This document shows positions 27,140 to 35,634 of a stretch of DNA of 64,000 bases, piece by piece. Where the stretch lies: the NCBI RefSeq assembly GCF_002165375.2, contig NZ_CP032134.1:3100001-3164000 (forward strand). Reading direction: 5' to 3'. Position numbers and translations under genes: made by a program. Origin of the DNA: Acinetobacter chinensis (lineage in GTDB: Bacteria; Pseudomonadota; Gammaproteobacteria; Pseudomonadales; Moraxellaceae). The notes beneath the pieces are model-generated. The model was not told where the DNA came from. It saw only the letters and a program-made list of their open reading frames with translations, and searched no databases. Each line of letters begins with the position of its first letter. Within the stretch, counting starts at the first letter, position 1.

Positions 27140-29341
27140 TTATTTATACCAGTCAAATAACTTAAAGATATATGGGATGTAAGCCACAATCAGCATCGCT
27201 GGTAACATCACAATCACAGGTAATATCCATCGTTCATAACGGTAATAGAATGGTTTGTGGCGAACCTCAGCATCTGCTGCTGCAACTTCTTCATCACCGA
27301 TCGCCTGTCTGGCAAGCAGATGATTCAGTGCAACAGGAGGTGTGACATAACCCAGTTCAAATCCAATCAGCGTAATCATCCAGAAATGCACAGGATGGAT
27401 ACCATACTGATAAGCAACCGGAGCAACTGTTGCAGAAATCAGAATCACCGCACCAAACGGGTCCATGATCATGCCGACAAAAACCATCAGTGCAACAATC
27501 AGAGTAATCACAATAAAGATACTGCTGATGTCTGTTGGGAACATATCCATCACTTCGATACGCTCAAGGAATCCACCAACACTCACAGACAGAGCCATCA
27601 GAATGATCAGCGCACCGATGTGACCCACAGTTTCAGTGGTTGCCGTGTGCATGGAACCCCAGAAGCCCTGAGCTGAACTTTCACCACTGTGATCAGGCGC
27701 TTTATAGTTCGCAGCATTGGTCTGAGAAGAGCTGTCTGAAAGGCTTGCATCCCAGTGCCCTGTCGCAGCAACAGGTGCAGGCACATGACGTAATTTATCA
27801 AACAGAACCATAATCAACAGTACAACTGGCATCATGACAGGTGCTGTAAATTCATTCAGATCCGTAGACAATGCATATTTATAGAACAGCCAGATCAGAA
27901 TAAAGATCAGGACATAAGGCAATACCGGTACAAATGCACGTGCAGACTGCGGAAATGCAACAGCAGGTGATGCAATCCGGAATTTCTGTTCAGCAAAGAA
28001 CAACGAAATCACCAGGAACATCGTCGAGGTCAGCAGGAAAACATAGACACCATAGTGATACAGCAGATCAGTCGTGACCTCTTTATTCAGTGATGCAACC
28101 ACCACGATCAAGAGGCATGGACGCAGTACAACACCCAGAGAACCTGACATTGCGGTTGCTGCCAGAGCAAACTGACGGCGACCACCTGCATTCCAGACTT
28201 CCTTATAAATAATCGCACCTGCAGCGATAACGAAAATACCCGATGCACCGGTATAAGCCGTTGGTAATGCTGCTGCAATCAGAATCAACCAGGTTAAAGT
28301 TTCTGGAGCCAGATTCCACGGACGCAGAATATTCAGGAACAGATCCACAATACGGGTCTGTTTCAACAACATACCTGCCCAGATAAACAGCGCAAGGTTC
28401 AGAAAAATACTGGAGAATTCAACCAGCTGTCCGAGGTAAATACCCTGCCCCATTGGATAATCCATGAAGAAGGTAAATGCCACACCTGTAATAATTGCCA
28501 TGTGTGCATAGAGTGGAATGCTTAAGAAAGCCATTCCAAAATTACCGCCTTCCTTGGCTTGCGATGGGACTTTAAGCAGCTGCCAGAAGCTGATCACTGT
28601 CAGTATTGCAAACAGTGTCATCCATAGCCAGTAAATCGTCTGCATTTCACCGGTGATGGGAACGCCTGAATTAATAACTGAAATATACTGACTGATACTG
28701 GATGCTGTCAGGAATGCATTCCCGACAAACATATATACAGAATACACTCTGAAATCGAGCTTTGTCGTCGGGCTGCGCAGTCCAATATGATGTGCATTCA
28801 GTGTTGCACTGATTGCAGCAAACACCACCATCAGTACCAGTAAAATTGCACGGTTATCTGTACCAAATTTAAAAATACCAAAGAAATACGTTTCAACAGT
28901 CCGATAGAACGGTAGGCTTGGATGCTCTGCAAGATGCTTTTCAGCTTTATCAAAGAACTGATATTTTTCTTCACACATCTGCTGGGCAGCAAGAAGAGAA
29001 GCACGGACATCGGATTCAGATGCAGTTCCAAATACATCCGCAAACTCATCTGCGGCATTAGCTTTCATCTGTGTCTGAACCTGTGCATCAATATTGGGAT
29101 GACGATCACACTGAGGTGCTACCGGGTCTGCCCGTAAAAATGAATACTGCATACCTGTCGCAGGATTACCATACAGGCTTTCCCCCATTCGCAGTAACTG
29201 ACCATGAATCATTTCACCCGTGCCGATCACTAAGGTCAGCATCAGTAAAACCAGCACCACCAGGGTGGACACCCATTTTGTCCATATATGTTTTATCTGA
29301 TCAAGTCCTGATCTTTTCAGTCCATTATCCTGCATACGCAC
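27140..29341 (-). CDS. fused TRAP transporter permease (DctQ-like plus DctM), copy 2
   Basis: 733 residues, aligned with copy 1 over its whole length, including GTGEMIHGQLLR near the N-terminus, CDRHPNI and QQMCEEKYQFFDKA in the soluble insert, and the DctM core. The insert between helix 1 and the later helices is preserved in both copies, so it is a real part of the protein and may replace or recruit a binding protein. A 178-base gap separates the copies, so they can be co-transcribed. It lies upstream of copy 1. Substrates are unknown; organic acids are usual for the family. Confidence 0.85.
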   Translation of the reverse strand: MRMQDNGLKRSGLDQIKHIWTKWVSTLVVLVLLMLTLVIGTGEMIHGQLLRMGESLYGNPATGMQYSFLRADPVAPQCDRHPNIDAQVQTQMKANAADEFADVFGTASESDVRASLLAAQQMCEEKYQFFDKAEKHLAEHPSLPFYRTVETYFFGIFKFGTDNRAILLVLMVVFAAISATLNAHHIGLRSPTTKLDFRVYSVYMFVGNAFLTASSISQYISVINSGVPITGEMQTIYWLWMTLFAILTVISFWQLLKVPSQAKEGGNFGMAFLSIPLYAHMAIITGVAFTFFMDYPMGQGIYLGQLVEFSSIFLNLALFIWAGMLLKQTRIVDLFLNILRPWNLAPETLTWLILIAAALPTAYTGASGIFVIAAGAIIYKEVWNAGGRRQFALAATAMSGSLGVVLRPCLLIVVVASLNKEVTTDLLYHYGVYVFLLTSTMFLVISLFFAEQKFRIASPAVAFPQSARAFVPVLPYVLIFILIWLFYKYALSTDLNEFTAPVMMPVVLLIMVLFDKLRHVPAPVAATGHWDASLSDSSSQTNAANYKAPDHSGESSAQGFWGSMHTATTETVGHIGALIILMALSVSVGGFLERIEVMDMFPTDISSIFIVITLIVALMVFVGMIMDPFGAVILISATVAPVAYQYGIHPVHFWMITLIGFELGYVTPPVALNHLLARQAIGDEEVAAADAEVRHKPFYYRYERWILPVIVMLPAMLIVAYIPYIFKLFDWYK

Positions 29342-29512
29342 ACCTATTTTTATACTGGCTCTTCCGACAGCGTCGTGATCACCGATCCTTCTTTATGAAC
29401 GGTCAACATCCTAGACCATCTCATATTCCTTGTTTTCTATAAATCTGACCGAAAACAAACCTAAATAAAATGACAATACACATTTTCTTTTTTGTTTAAA
29501 TAGTCAACAGAT

Positions 29513-30085
29513 TCACTTATCCGTCACATACATGTGAATCACATAAACAACAGCAAAAATCATTCCCCAGATCACACCCAGCAAATGTGCTTCAACCAGT
29601 ACCGGACTTCCAATCAGTTCAGCTGTTCCCATACTGCCAAAACTGTTTTCCCAGAGCAGTTTCCCCAGAACCAGCAGCAGCACCAGGGCAGCAAAATTTC
29701 TCTCCCGCGGATAAAGCAGATGTATACAGGCTACCGTCACATATGCTCCATGCAATACGCCTGACAGTCCTGCATAAGCACTGATATCCGTCAGAAAATA
29801 ATAAAAACACAGACTGATACATGGTGGTAACAGCAGCAGTAAAGCAATAAAATGCCTGACCTGAGCCCTTGGAAATATAAAAGGCAAACACATAAATGCC
29901 AGCATGTTCAGGACAAAATGCACCCAGCCGACATGTACCCAGTGTGCTGTCCATAATCGCCAGAAATCGTGCAGCAGTGCCTCACGCCAGTAAATAAATA
30001 CATTGGCAAAGACCTGTAAACACGCAGAAAGGGACATAAACACTGCGATAAACACAATTCTTGTAATCAAAAATCGGTCCTGCAT
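29513..30085 (-). CDS. rrtA: rhombosortase (rhomboid-type intramembrane protease)
   Basis: 190 residues with six or so membrane segments. The serine-protease dyad of the rhomboid fold is visible: YAGLSGVLHG with Ser108 and EAHLLGVIWG with His167. An upstream HVGWVHFVLN supplies the conserved His and Asn of the second helix. The short form with GLSGVLHG fits rhombosortases, which cleave the GlyGly-CTERM tails of exported proteins. No protein in this window has such a tail, so its target must be elsewhere. It lies between a lipoprotein gene and the TRAP pair, all on the minus strand. Confidence 0.8.
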   Translation of the reverse strand: MQDRFLITRIVFIAVFMSLSACLQVFANVFIYWREALLHDFWRLWTAHWVHVGWVHFVLNMLAFMCLPFIFPRAQVRHFIALLLLLPPCISLCFYYFLTDISAYAGLSGVLHGAYVTVACIHLLYPRERNFAALVLLLVLGKLLWENSFGSMGTAELIGSPVLVEAHLLGVIWGMIFAVVYVIHMYVTDK

Positions 30086-30156
30086 GATTATGCCCCTTTA
30101 CAGTTCAGCTCCCATCCATGGGAATAGAGTTTCTGCCTTTTACACCTGGAACAGTT

Positions 30157-31242
30157 TTACTGACTTTCAGCTTCCTGAGCTGCATCACTCTTAGCATCTG
30201 CTTTGGCATCACCATCAAACAGATCATCCAGTTCTGATGAATCTTCCTTATCATCCCAGAACTTGCTCATACCTTCATCGTTTGCACGTACACCTGTATT
30301 TTCAGTCCAGTAACGGTCTGCAATACCCTGAATCATACCAGCCGCCATACTGTCGATCAGCTTAAACTGCGGATTGACCAGTTTACCTTCCTCACGGGAT
30401 GCTGCATAAGATTTCAGTGCATCACGCACTTTCGCATCATCGCCACTTGCCTGTGCAGCAACAGCATAAAGCGCATGAGACAGTCTCACACCTTTCTGTT
30501 CACCAATCTGCATGGACTGCTTGAGCGTCTGATAAGGATCAGGCTTACCATCACCAGCACCTGGTAACAGTGTCCAGATGACAGCACGTGTTGCTTCAGG
30601 TGCTCCCCAGAATTTTTCATTGTTCAGGCAGACCATGCCCCGTTCCACGATGGCAGCAATGTCTTTTGGAACATTGACTGCACCACCCGAGTTAATATCG
30701 TTGGTCATTGCCTGCAAACCACTGATCATACCCATCAGGTAAACCGTCTGATCCAGATCACTTTTCATTTTCGGGCATTCTTCACCCAGTTTTTTCTTGT
30801 ATTTGGATTCCCAGCGTTTTTCAAACAGCTGATAACCGGTGTACTGGCGCTGTGCAGCAATGGCAGCCCAGCGTTTCTGTTCTATCCGTGCATCCTGAGC
30901 CTCAGCCACCTGACCGGCTTTAGATGCTCTTAAATAACGCAGTTCCGCGCTGTTGGCTTCATTTTCAGCACAGATCCCCGCTGATGCATACAGAAGTACA
31001 GCAACACGCGTTGGATCAGCCCCCATATCTTTGGTTGCCATAATCGCAGGTGTTAAGGCATTACCGGAATTACACGCCATATCGGCATCTTCCATCGCCA
31101 GAATAGGTGGAACAATGTGTTTTTCTGTAAAACCCAGGGCGACATTTGCACCTGTTTTAATCACCTGTGAACATCCCGACAAAACGGAAAGAGTTAATGC
31201 TGTAACTGCCATACCCTGGCATATTCTTTGGACTTGCGACAT
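30157..31242 (-). CDS. lipoprotein of unknown function
   Basis: From the ATG at 31242, which has AGGACAGGAAA in front, the product is 361 residues. An open frame extends 11 codons further upstream, but without a binding site. A signal peptide ends in the lipobox LSGC (Cys24). The mature protein is mostly helical and alanine-rich. It includes a part on which repeats of the form AAxAQ(R/A) occur and an acidic C-terminal tail (DLFDGDAKADAKSD). No known domain recognised. The rhombosortase gene follows 71 bases later. Confidence 0.7.
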   Translation of the reverse strand: MSQVQRICQGMAVTALTLSVLSGCSQVIKTGANVALGFTEKHIVPPILAMEDADMACNSGNALTPAIMATKDMGADPTRVAVLLYASAGICAENEANSAELRYLRASKAGQVAEAQDARIEQKRWAAIAAQRQYTGYQLFEKRWESKYKKKLGEECPKMKSDLDQTVYLMGMISGLQAMTNDINSGGAVNVPKDIAAIVERGMVCLNNEKFWGAPEATRAVIWTLLPGAGDGKPDPYQTLKQSMQIGEQKGVRLSHALYAVAAQASGDDAKVRDALKSYAASREEGKLVNPQFKLIDSMAAGMIQGIADRYWTENTGVRANDEGMSKFWDDKEDSSELDDLFDGDAKADAKSDAAQEAESQ

Positions 31243-31399
31243 TTTCCTGTCCTCTATAATTGTGTTTATGTCCATGCAAACTAAACATAGCAGAAGCGAA
31301 ATGTGAATAAAAGAGTATTTACTCTAATCCAATGAATACTTTGCCACGAAATCAGGGCGGGATAATTGACTGAACTGGCAGAAATATGAAATTTCGGGC

Positions 31400-31439
31400 A
31401 AAAAAAAGTAGCATTGCGACGGTTCGGCACATGCTACTT
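31400..31439 (-). terminator. terminator of the 33-residue peptide gene
   Basis: On the minus strand AGTAGCAT and ATGCTACT form an 8-bp stem followed by eight T's, starting 24 bases after the peptide stop codon. It supports that a real short transcript ends here. Confidence 0.75.
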
Positions 31440-31462
31440 GTTAACTCAAAACCCTTTCGGGG

Positions 31463-31564
31463 CTATTCTTGTGCAAATCGTTCCTTCAGCACAGTTCCCA
31501 GTCGTCCTATAACAATTGCAAGAACAATCGCTATTACCAGAAACATCCAGTTTGACATCACCAT
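31463..31564 (-). CDS. 33-residue single-pass membrane peptide
   Basis: A small gene, ATG at 31564 to TAG at 31463. The product starts MVMSNWMFLVIAIVLAIVIG, one membrane helix, and ends in a charged tail RLGTVLKERFAQE. A good Shine-Dalgarno sequence (GAGGAAG, 5-6 bases before ATG) and a strong terminator just downstream make it a convincing transcription unit. Upstream lies a perfect 15-bp palindrome also found before almA. I do not recognise a family; small peptides of this shape often bind membrane complexes. Possible start at the third codon (ATG) is equally compatible. Confidence 0.65.
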   Translation of the reverse strand: MVMSNWMFLVIAIVLAIVIGRLGTVLKERFAQE

Positions 31565-31629
31565 GGTGACTTCCTCAGTTGGCTGTTGGTAGGTTTAATG
31601 TACATGGGCTTTGAGTTTCATTGCTTAAA

Positions 31630-31644
31630 AATTGTCTGACAATT
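31630..31644. promoter_or_regulatory. perfect palindrome AATTGTC-T-GACAATT
   Basis: A 15-bp perfect palindrome 66 bases upstream of the 33-residue peptide gene. A near copy (10 of 11 core bases) lies at 31672-31682, and the same core is found before almA at 35531. It looks like a dimeric repressor operator, for example of the TetR type; the regulator is not identified. Confidence 0.5.
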
Positions 31645-31758
31645 GATCTTTTATGCATATTTATACAGACTCTGTCTGACAACGCATTCCCAATAAAGCA
31701 TTATCTATTTGTATTTATTAAATATAATTATTTTAAAAATTTGATATCTGTTGGACAA

Positions 31759-32139
31759 TCAGAGCATTTCTGCCAGTGTTTTTATGCTTTTCCATTGCTT
31801 ATAGCTTAACTGATCACGCCAGATGATACGGTTTTGATCTTCCTTCTGATGAAAACAGATGATGACCAGTAACTGAAAGTCCAGAATTTTCTCAATTTCA
31901 AGCTGACTGGATTTACCCTGCTCTGTCACTGACCATAACTGATGATCAAGTCTGGACAGCACAAACGGCTTTTGATTTCCATTCAACCTGATCAGTGAAT
32001 ATACCGCAATACATACACCAACCAACCATATTCCAGGACTGAGCACCTGATACAGTGCTGTCAGCACCAGCATCAAAGCGAGTATCTGTATTGCGCAGCC
32101 CGTTCTGCTGCGCCCTACATTAAAACTCAGATCAGCCAT
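31759..32139 (-). CDS. ygfX: YgfX-like (CptA) membrane protein
   Basis: 126 residues with two membrane segments near residues 14-50 and a soluble C-terminal domain, the architecture of YgfX/CptA. It overlaps sdhE by 8 bases, and sdhE-ygfX is the conserved pairing. In E. coli YgfX was described as a toxin acting on cytoskeletal proteins with SdhE (CptB) as antitoxin, while later work stresses SdhE as a flavinylation factor; which reading applies here is open. The first residues MADLSFNVGRSR precede the first helix. Confidence 0.75.
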   Translation of the reverse strand: MADLSFNVGRSRTGCAIQILALMLVLTALYQVLSPGIWLVGVCIAVYSLIRLNGNQKPFVLSRLDHQLWSVTEQGKSSQLEIEKILDFQLLVIICFHQKEDQNRIIWRDQLSYKQWKSIKTLAEML

Positions 32140-32389
32140 GAACGTAATGTTTCAGCTTCTGGATCAGCGTTTTCATTTCTGGACGGGGAGGTTCTGAAAC
32201 TTCCATAAACCAGTCAAGTAAGTCAGGGTCTTCCTGATCCACCAGTTCACCAAAAACAGCTTTTTCTTCTGCATCTGCCTGAAGATAATAATTTTTTACA
32301 TAGGGATCAAAATAAACATCAATTTCCTTCAGTCCTCTGCGGGCACGGTAAATGACCTTTCTTTCTTCCAGGCTGATTTCTTCGCTCAT
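32132..32389 (-). CDS. sdhE: FAD assembly factor SdhE
   Basis: 85 residues with the RGxxE motif in RRGLKEID (residues 17-24) that is needed for covalent attachment of FAD to succinate dehydrogenase SdhA. The five-helix length and the DPDLLDWFME segment match the family. The gene is first of a two-gene operon and overlaps ygfX by 8 bases, indicating translational coupling. Confidence 0.92.
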   Translation of the reverse strand: MSEEISLEERKVIYRARRGLKEIDVYFDPYVKNYYLQADAEEKAVFGELVDQEDPDLLDWFMEVSEPPRPEMKTLIQKLKHYVHG

Positions 32390-32570
32390 ACAATTTCCCC
32401 AATCGGTTTTGCTGCCTAGTTTAACGCATCAGTATAAAAAGTGCCGACAGAATTCCCGCAAATGACCAAATTCATCAGTTTTTTTATGCAATTGAGCATT
32501 CATCACATTGTTCATTTTTCAGCAATATTTTAACTTCTGTGTACAAGGAAAATTCTTAAGGAAAAAAACA

Positions 32571-33743
32571 ATGCAGTCTGGTGCAATCCGCCCTTTAGCA
32601 AATATGCTGCCTCGCAAATTATTCAATGCTGAACATGAGGCTTTTCGCGAAACAGTACGTAAATTTTATGAAAAAGAAGTCGTTCCCAACATTGCAAAAT
32701 ATGAAGCTCAACAGCATGTAGACCGTGATCTTTGGAACAAAGCCGGGGAAATGGGGCTACTCTGTGCAACCATGCCTGAAGAATATGGTGGCTATGGTGT
32801 AGACCGTCGTTACAGCATGATTCTGATTGAAGAACAGGCCTATGCAATGGATTCCTCAACAGGTTTTTCACTTCATTCAGATATTGTCGCCAACTATGTC
32901 AATAACTTTGGTAACGAAGAACAGAAAAAATACTGGATTCCTAGAATGGTTTCTGGCGAAACAGTAACTGCGATTGCGATGACTGAACCTGGCACGGGCT
33001 CTGACTTACAGGGTGTACGTACCACAGCTGTACTGGATGGTGATGAATATGTCATCAATGGTTCCAAGATCTTCATCACCAATGGTTACTTATGTGACAT
33101 GGCGATTGTGGTCTGTAAAACAGGTAATTCAGACAAAGGCTCAGCAAACTTATCTTTAATTATTGTTGAAGCAGATCGCGCAGGTTTCAGCAAAGGTAAA
33201 CCATTGAATAAAATCGGTATGAAAGGACAGGATACCTGCGAACTGTTCTTTGACAATGTCCGTGTTCCGAAAGAAAACCTGCTGGGTATGGAAGGCATGG
33301 GCTTTATTATGCTGATGAAAGAACTGGCATGGGAACGCATGCTAGTTGCCATTATCTGTCAGGCGGGTTCTGAGGCTGCATTTGCACATACCCTGCAATA
33401 TACAAAAGACCGTAAAGCGTTTGGTAAACCAATCGGTGCTTTCCAGAACACCCGCTTCAAACTGGCTGAAATGCGCACTGAAATTGATTTCTGCCGTGCC
33501 TATTTAGACCGCTGTATGGAACTGCAACTCGAAGAAAAACTGGGTGTGGATGCTGCTGCTGCCGCTAAATATAAAATTTCAGAACTGTTCTCTGAAGTTG
33601 TCGATGAGTGCCTACAGCTGCATGGTGGCTATGGCTATATGCTTGAGTACCCGATCGCCCGCGCTTATATCGACAACCGTGCAAACCGCATTTATGCAGG
33701 TACCAATGAAATCATGAAAGAACTGATTTCCCGTTCACTCTAA
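32571..33743 (+). CDS. acyl-CoA dehydrogenase, long-chain type
   Basis: 390 residues from the ATG at 32571, preceded by AAGGAAAAAAA; an upstream open frame begins at 32508 but is not supported. The N-terminal helical domain, the middle beta domain (AIAMTEPGTGSDLQG, INGSKIFITNG) and the C-terminal helical domain (GKPIGAFQNTRFKLAEM, LHGGYGYMLEYP) are complete. Near the C-terminus it has YAGTNEI instead of YEGTxEI, so the base glutamate of medium-chain enzymes is missing there. As in long-chain and isovaleryl enzymes, the base should come from helix G (KELAWERM, near residue 250). It catalyses the first step of fatty acid beta-oxidation, passing electrons to ETF. A terminator follows. Confidence 0.92.
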   Translation: MQSGAIRPLANMLPRKLFNAEHEAFRETVRKFYEKEVVPNIAKYEAQQHVDRDLWNKAGEMGLLCATMPEEYGGYGVDRRYSMILIEEQAYAMDSSTGFSLHSDIVANYVNNFGNEEQKKYWIPRMVSGETVTAIAMTEPGTGSDLQGVRTTAVLDGDEYVINGSKIFITNGYLCDMAIVVCKTGNSDKGSANLSLIIVEADRAGFSKGKPLNKIGMKGQDTCELFFDNVRVPKENLLGMEGMGFIMLMKELAWERMLVAIICQAGSEAAFAHTLQYTKDRKAFGKPIGAFQNTRFKLAEMRTEIDFCRAYLDRCMELQLEEKLGVDAAAAAKYKISELFSEVVDECLQLHGGYGYMLEYPIARAYIDNRANRIYAGTNEIMKELISRSL

Positions 33744-33756
33744 GCATTTCCCATAA

Positions 33757-33787
33757 ACGAAAAAGGAGCGATATGCTCCTTTTTTGG
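33757..33787 (+). terminator. Rho-independent terminator after the acyl-CoA dehydrogenase gene
   Basis: AAAAAGGAGC pairs with GCTCCTTTTTT around a short ATAT loop. Confidence 0.85.
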
Positions 33788-33882
33788 GTCTGTTCATTAC
33801 AGACATCCATGCTCTTTATTTAATGCATCTGTTTTTATGCACAACTGTTCAAAGCCAACTCCGTACAATATTTACAGGCATT

Positions 33883-33908
33883 AAAAAAGGAGCCGAAGCT
33901 CCTTTTAT
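33883..33908 (-). terminator. Rho-independent terminator of almA
   Basis: On the minus strand AAAAGGAGC-TTCG-GCTCCTTTTTT forms a tetraloop hairpin with a T-tract, 16 bases after the almA stop. Confidence 0.85.
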
Positions 33909-33923
33909 GTCTCTTAAACTAGA

Positions 33924-35414
33924 TTAAGAAACCAGTTTAGGCTTTTTTGCAGACTGAGCCTCACGTTTATGAAACTTCAGTACACCATCATCAAACTTAG
34001 CATTTTTAAGCTCTTTACGGTCTGCAAGGTAGTTATTGGTCACTTTCCATGGTGCATGTTTACCCTGTTTCGGCATGACATTCGCAGCACGGGCAATATA
34101 GCCTGAAGATAAACTGCCCATGACCGTATCTTCCATTAACTCAGTTGCATCCCCTTGTGGAATCACCTCATCAAAACCTTTCTTATCCATGTAATTCACA
34201 AGACGGCTGATATATTCACCTGCGATATCCACCTTGAGTGTCCAGGAAGCATTGATGTAACCAATGATCATCGCCATATTAGGCACATCACTGACCATCA
34301 CACCCTGATACAGCATATGATGTGAAGTATTCATTTCTTTACCATCAATCGTGGCTTTAATACCACCCAGAATCTGGATCTCAAGACCTGTTGCAGACAC
34401 AATAATATCCGCATCCAGATGTTTACCTGATTTCAGCTGAATACCGGTCTCAGTAATTTTCTCAATATGATCTGTTTCAACACTCGCCTTACCTGAGCGT
34501 AGAATTTTAAATAAATCACCATCAGGTACAACACATAAACGCTGATCCCACGGGTTGTAAGCGGGTGTAAAGTGCTTCATATCCACTTTGCCTTTCAACT
34601 GCATTTCAATTGATTTTAAAAGCAGTTTACGCAGAAGCTTCGGTTGCTTCTGAGCTAAAGCATAGATACCGCGCTGCATACCGATATTACGTGCTCGTGT
34701 AAGTTTATACGCAACATCTTCAGGAAGTACCTTACGCATTTTGTCATACACAAAATCAACAGATGGAATGGACGCAATATAAGTCGGCGAGCGCTGTAAC
34801 ATGGTCACATGCCCTGCACCACCTTTGGACATTGCAGGAACCAGGGTAATTGCTGTTGCACCACTGCCAATAATCACTACCTTCTTACCCGAATAATCTA
34901 AATTTTCAGGCCAGAACTGTGGATTGACAAACTCACCTTTAAAGTTTTCTTTTCCTGGATAATCAGGCTGATAACCCTGATCATAATTATAATAACCGGT
35001 ACAACCGACCACAAAATTGGCAACCCAGGTCTGTAACTTACCATTCGGATCTTCAATTTCTACAACCCATTTCTTTAAGGATGAATCATAGTTTGCAGTG
35101 CGGACCCGATGATTAAAGTGAATCTTATCTTTAAGCTTAAATTCATCAACAACTTCAGCAACATAGCCTTTGATTGATGCACCATCTGCAAGAACGTTTG
35201 CTTTTTGCCAAGGTTTAAAATTAAAACCAAAAGTAGACATATCAGAATCAGAACGGATGCCTGGATATTTAAATAAGTCCCAGGTGCCCCCAAAGCTTTC
35301 CCGGCGCTCAATAATTTCAAATGAACGTTGTGGTGAGTTTTTTGAAAGATGCGCGGCTACACCAATACCAGAAATACCAGCACCAACAATCAGAATATCA
35401 ACTTGCTTTTCCAT
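33924..35414 (-). CDS. almA: AlmA-type flavin-containing monooxygenase
   Basis: 496 residues. The first FAD-binding motif GAGISG is at residues 11-16, the FGGTWD segment at 41-46 and the second Rossmann motif GSGATA at 183-188. The whole sequence fits Acinetobacter AlmA, a flavin monooxygenase of the Baeyer-Villiger type implicated in oxidation of long-chain n-alkanes. The BVMO fingerprint FxGxxxHxxxWP appears as FKGEFVNPQFWP at residues 158-169, so the central His is Asn164. Whether that is usual for AlmA cannot be checked here. The gene is monocistronic with its own terminator, and a perfect palindrome (35531-35545) lies about 117 bases upstream. Confidence 0.85.
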   Translation of the reverse strand: MEKQVDILIVGAGISGIGVAAHLSKNSPQRSFEIIERRESFGGTWDLFKYPGIRSDSDMSTFGFNFKPWQKANVLADGASIKGYVAEVVDEFKLKDKIHFNHRVRTANYDSSLKKWVVEIEDPNGKLQTWVANFVVGCTGYYNYDQGYQPDYPGKENFKGEFVNPQFWPENLDYSGKKVVIIGSGATAITLVPAMSKGGAGHVTMLQRSPTYIASIPSVDFVYDKMRKVLPEDVAYKLTRARNIGMQRGIYALAQKQPKLLRKLLLKSIEMQLKGKVDMKHFTPAYNPWDQRLCVVPDGDLFKILRSGKASVETDHIEKITETGIQLKSGKHLDADIIVSATGLEIQILGGIKATIDGKEMNTSHHMLYQGVMVSDVPNMAMIIGYINASWTLKVDIAGEYISRLVNYMDKKGFDEVIPQGDATELMEDTVMGSLSSGYIARAANVMPKQGKHAPWKVTNNYLADRKELKNAKFDDGVLKFHKREAQSAKKPKLVS

Positions 35415-35530
35415 GTTCTTTTTATAACCTTTTTAAAAGTACATTTTTATTTAATCACAAATTTGACAATACGCAATGTCAAGTTTAAAAAAAACTGACG
35501 AAATTCATGTCAGTTCAGGACAATTTCAAA

Positions 35531-35545
35531 TATTGTCAGACAATA
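35531..35545. promoter_or_regulatory. perfect palindrome TATTGTC-A-GACAATA upstream of almA
   Basis: A 15-bp palindrome with the TTGTC-N-GACAA core also found before the 33-residue peptide gene at 31630. It is well placed for a repressor of almA. Regulator unknown. Confidence 0.5.
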
Positions 35546-35634
35546 AAATATGGCGTTATATTAAAAACAACAACATAAAATACTGATATTAAATACTATA
35601 CAGAAATTTAATCATTATTCTTCCCACACCAGCA

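Noticed and set aside
31759..32389. sdhE-ygfX as a genuine toxin-antitoxin module
   Set aside because: The conserved RGxxE motif points to the flavinylation role of SdhE; the toxin reading rests on older E. coli data and nothing in the sequence adds to it.
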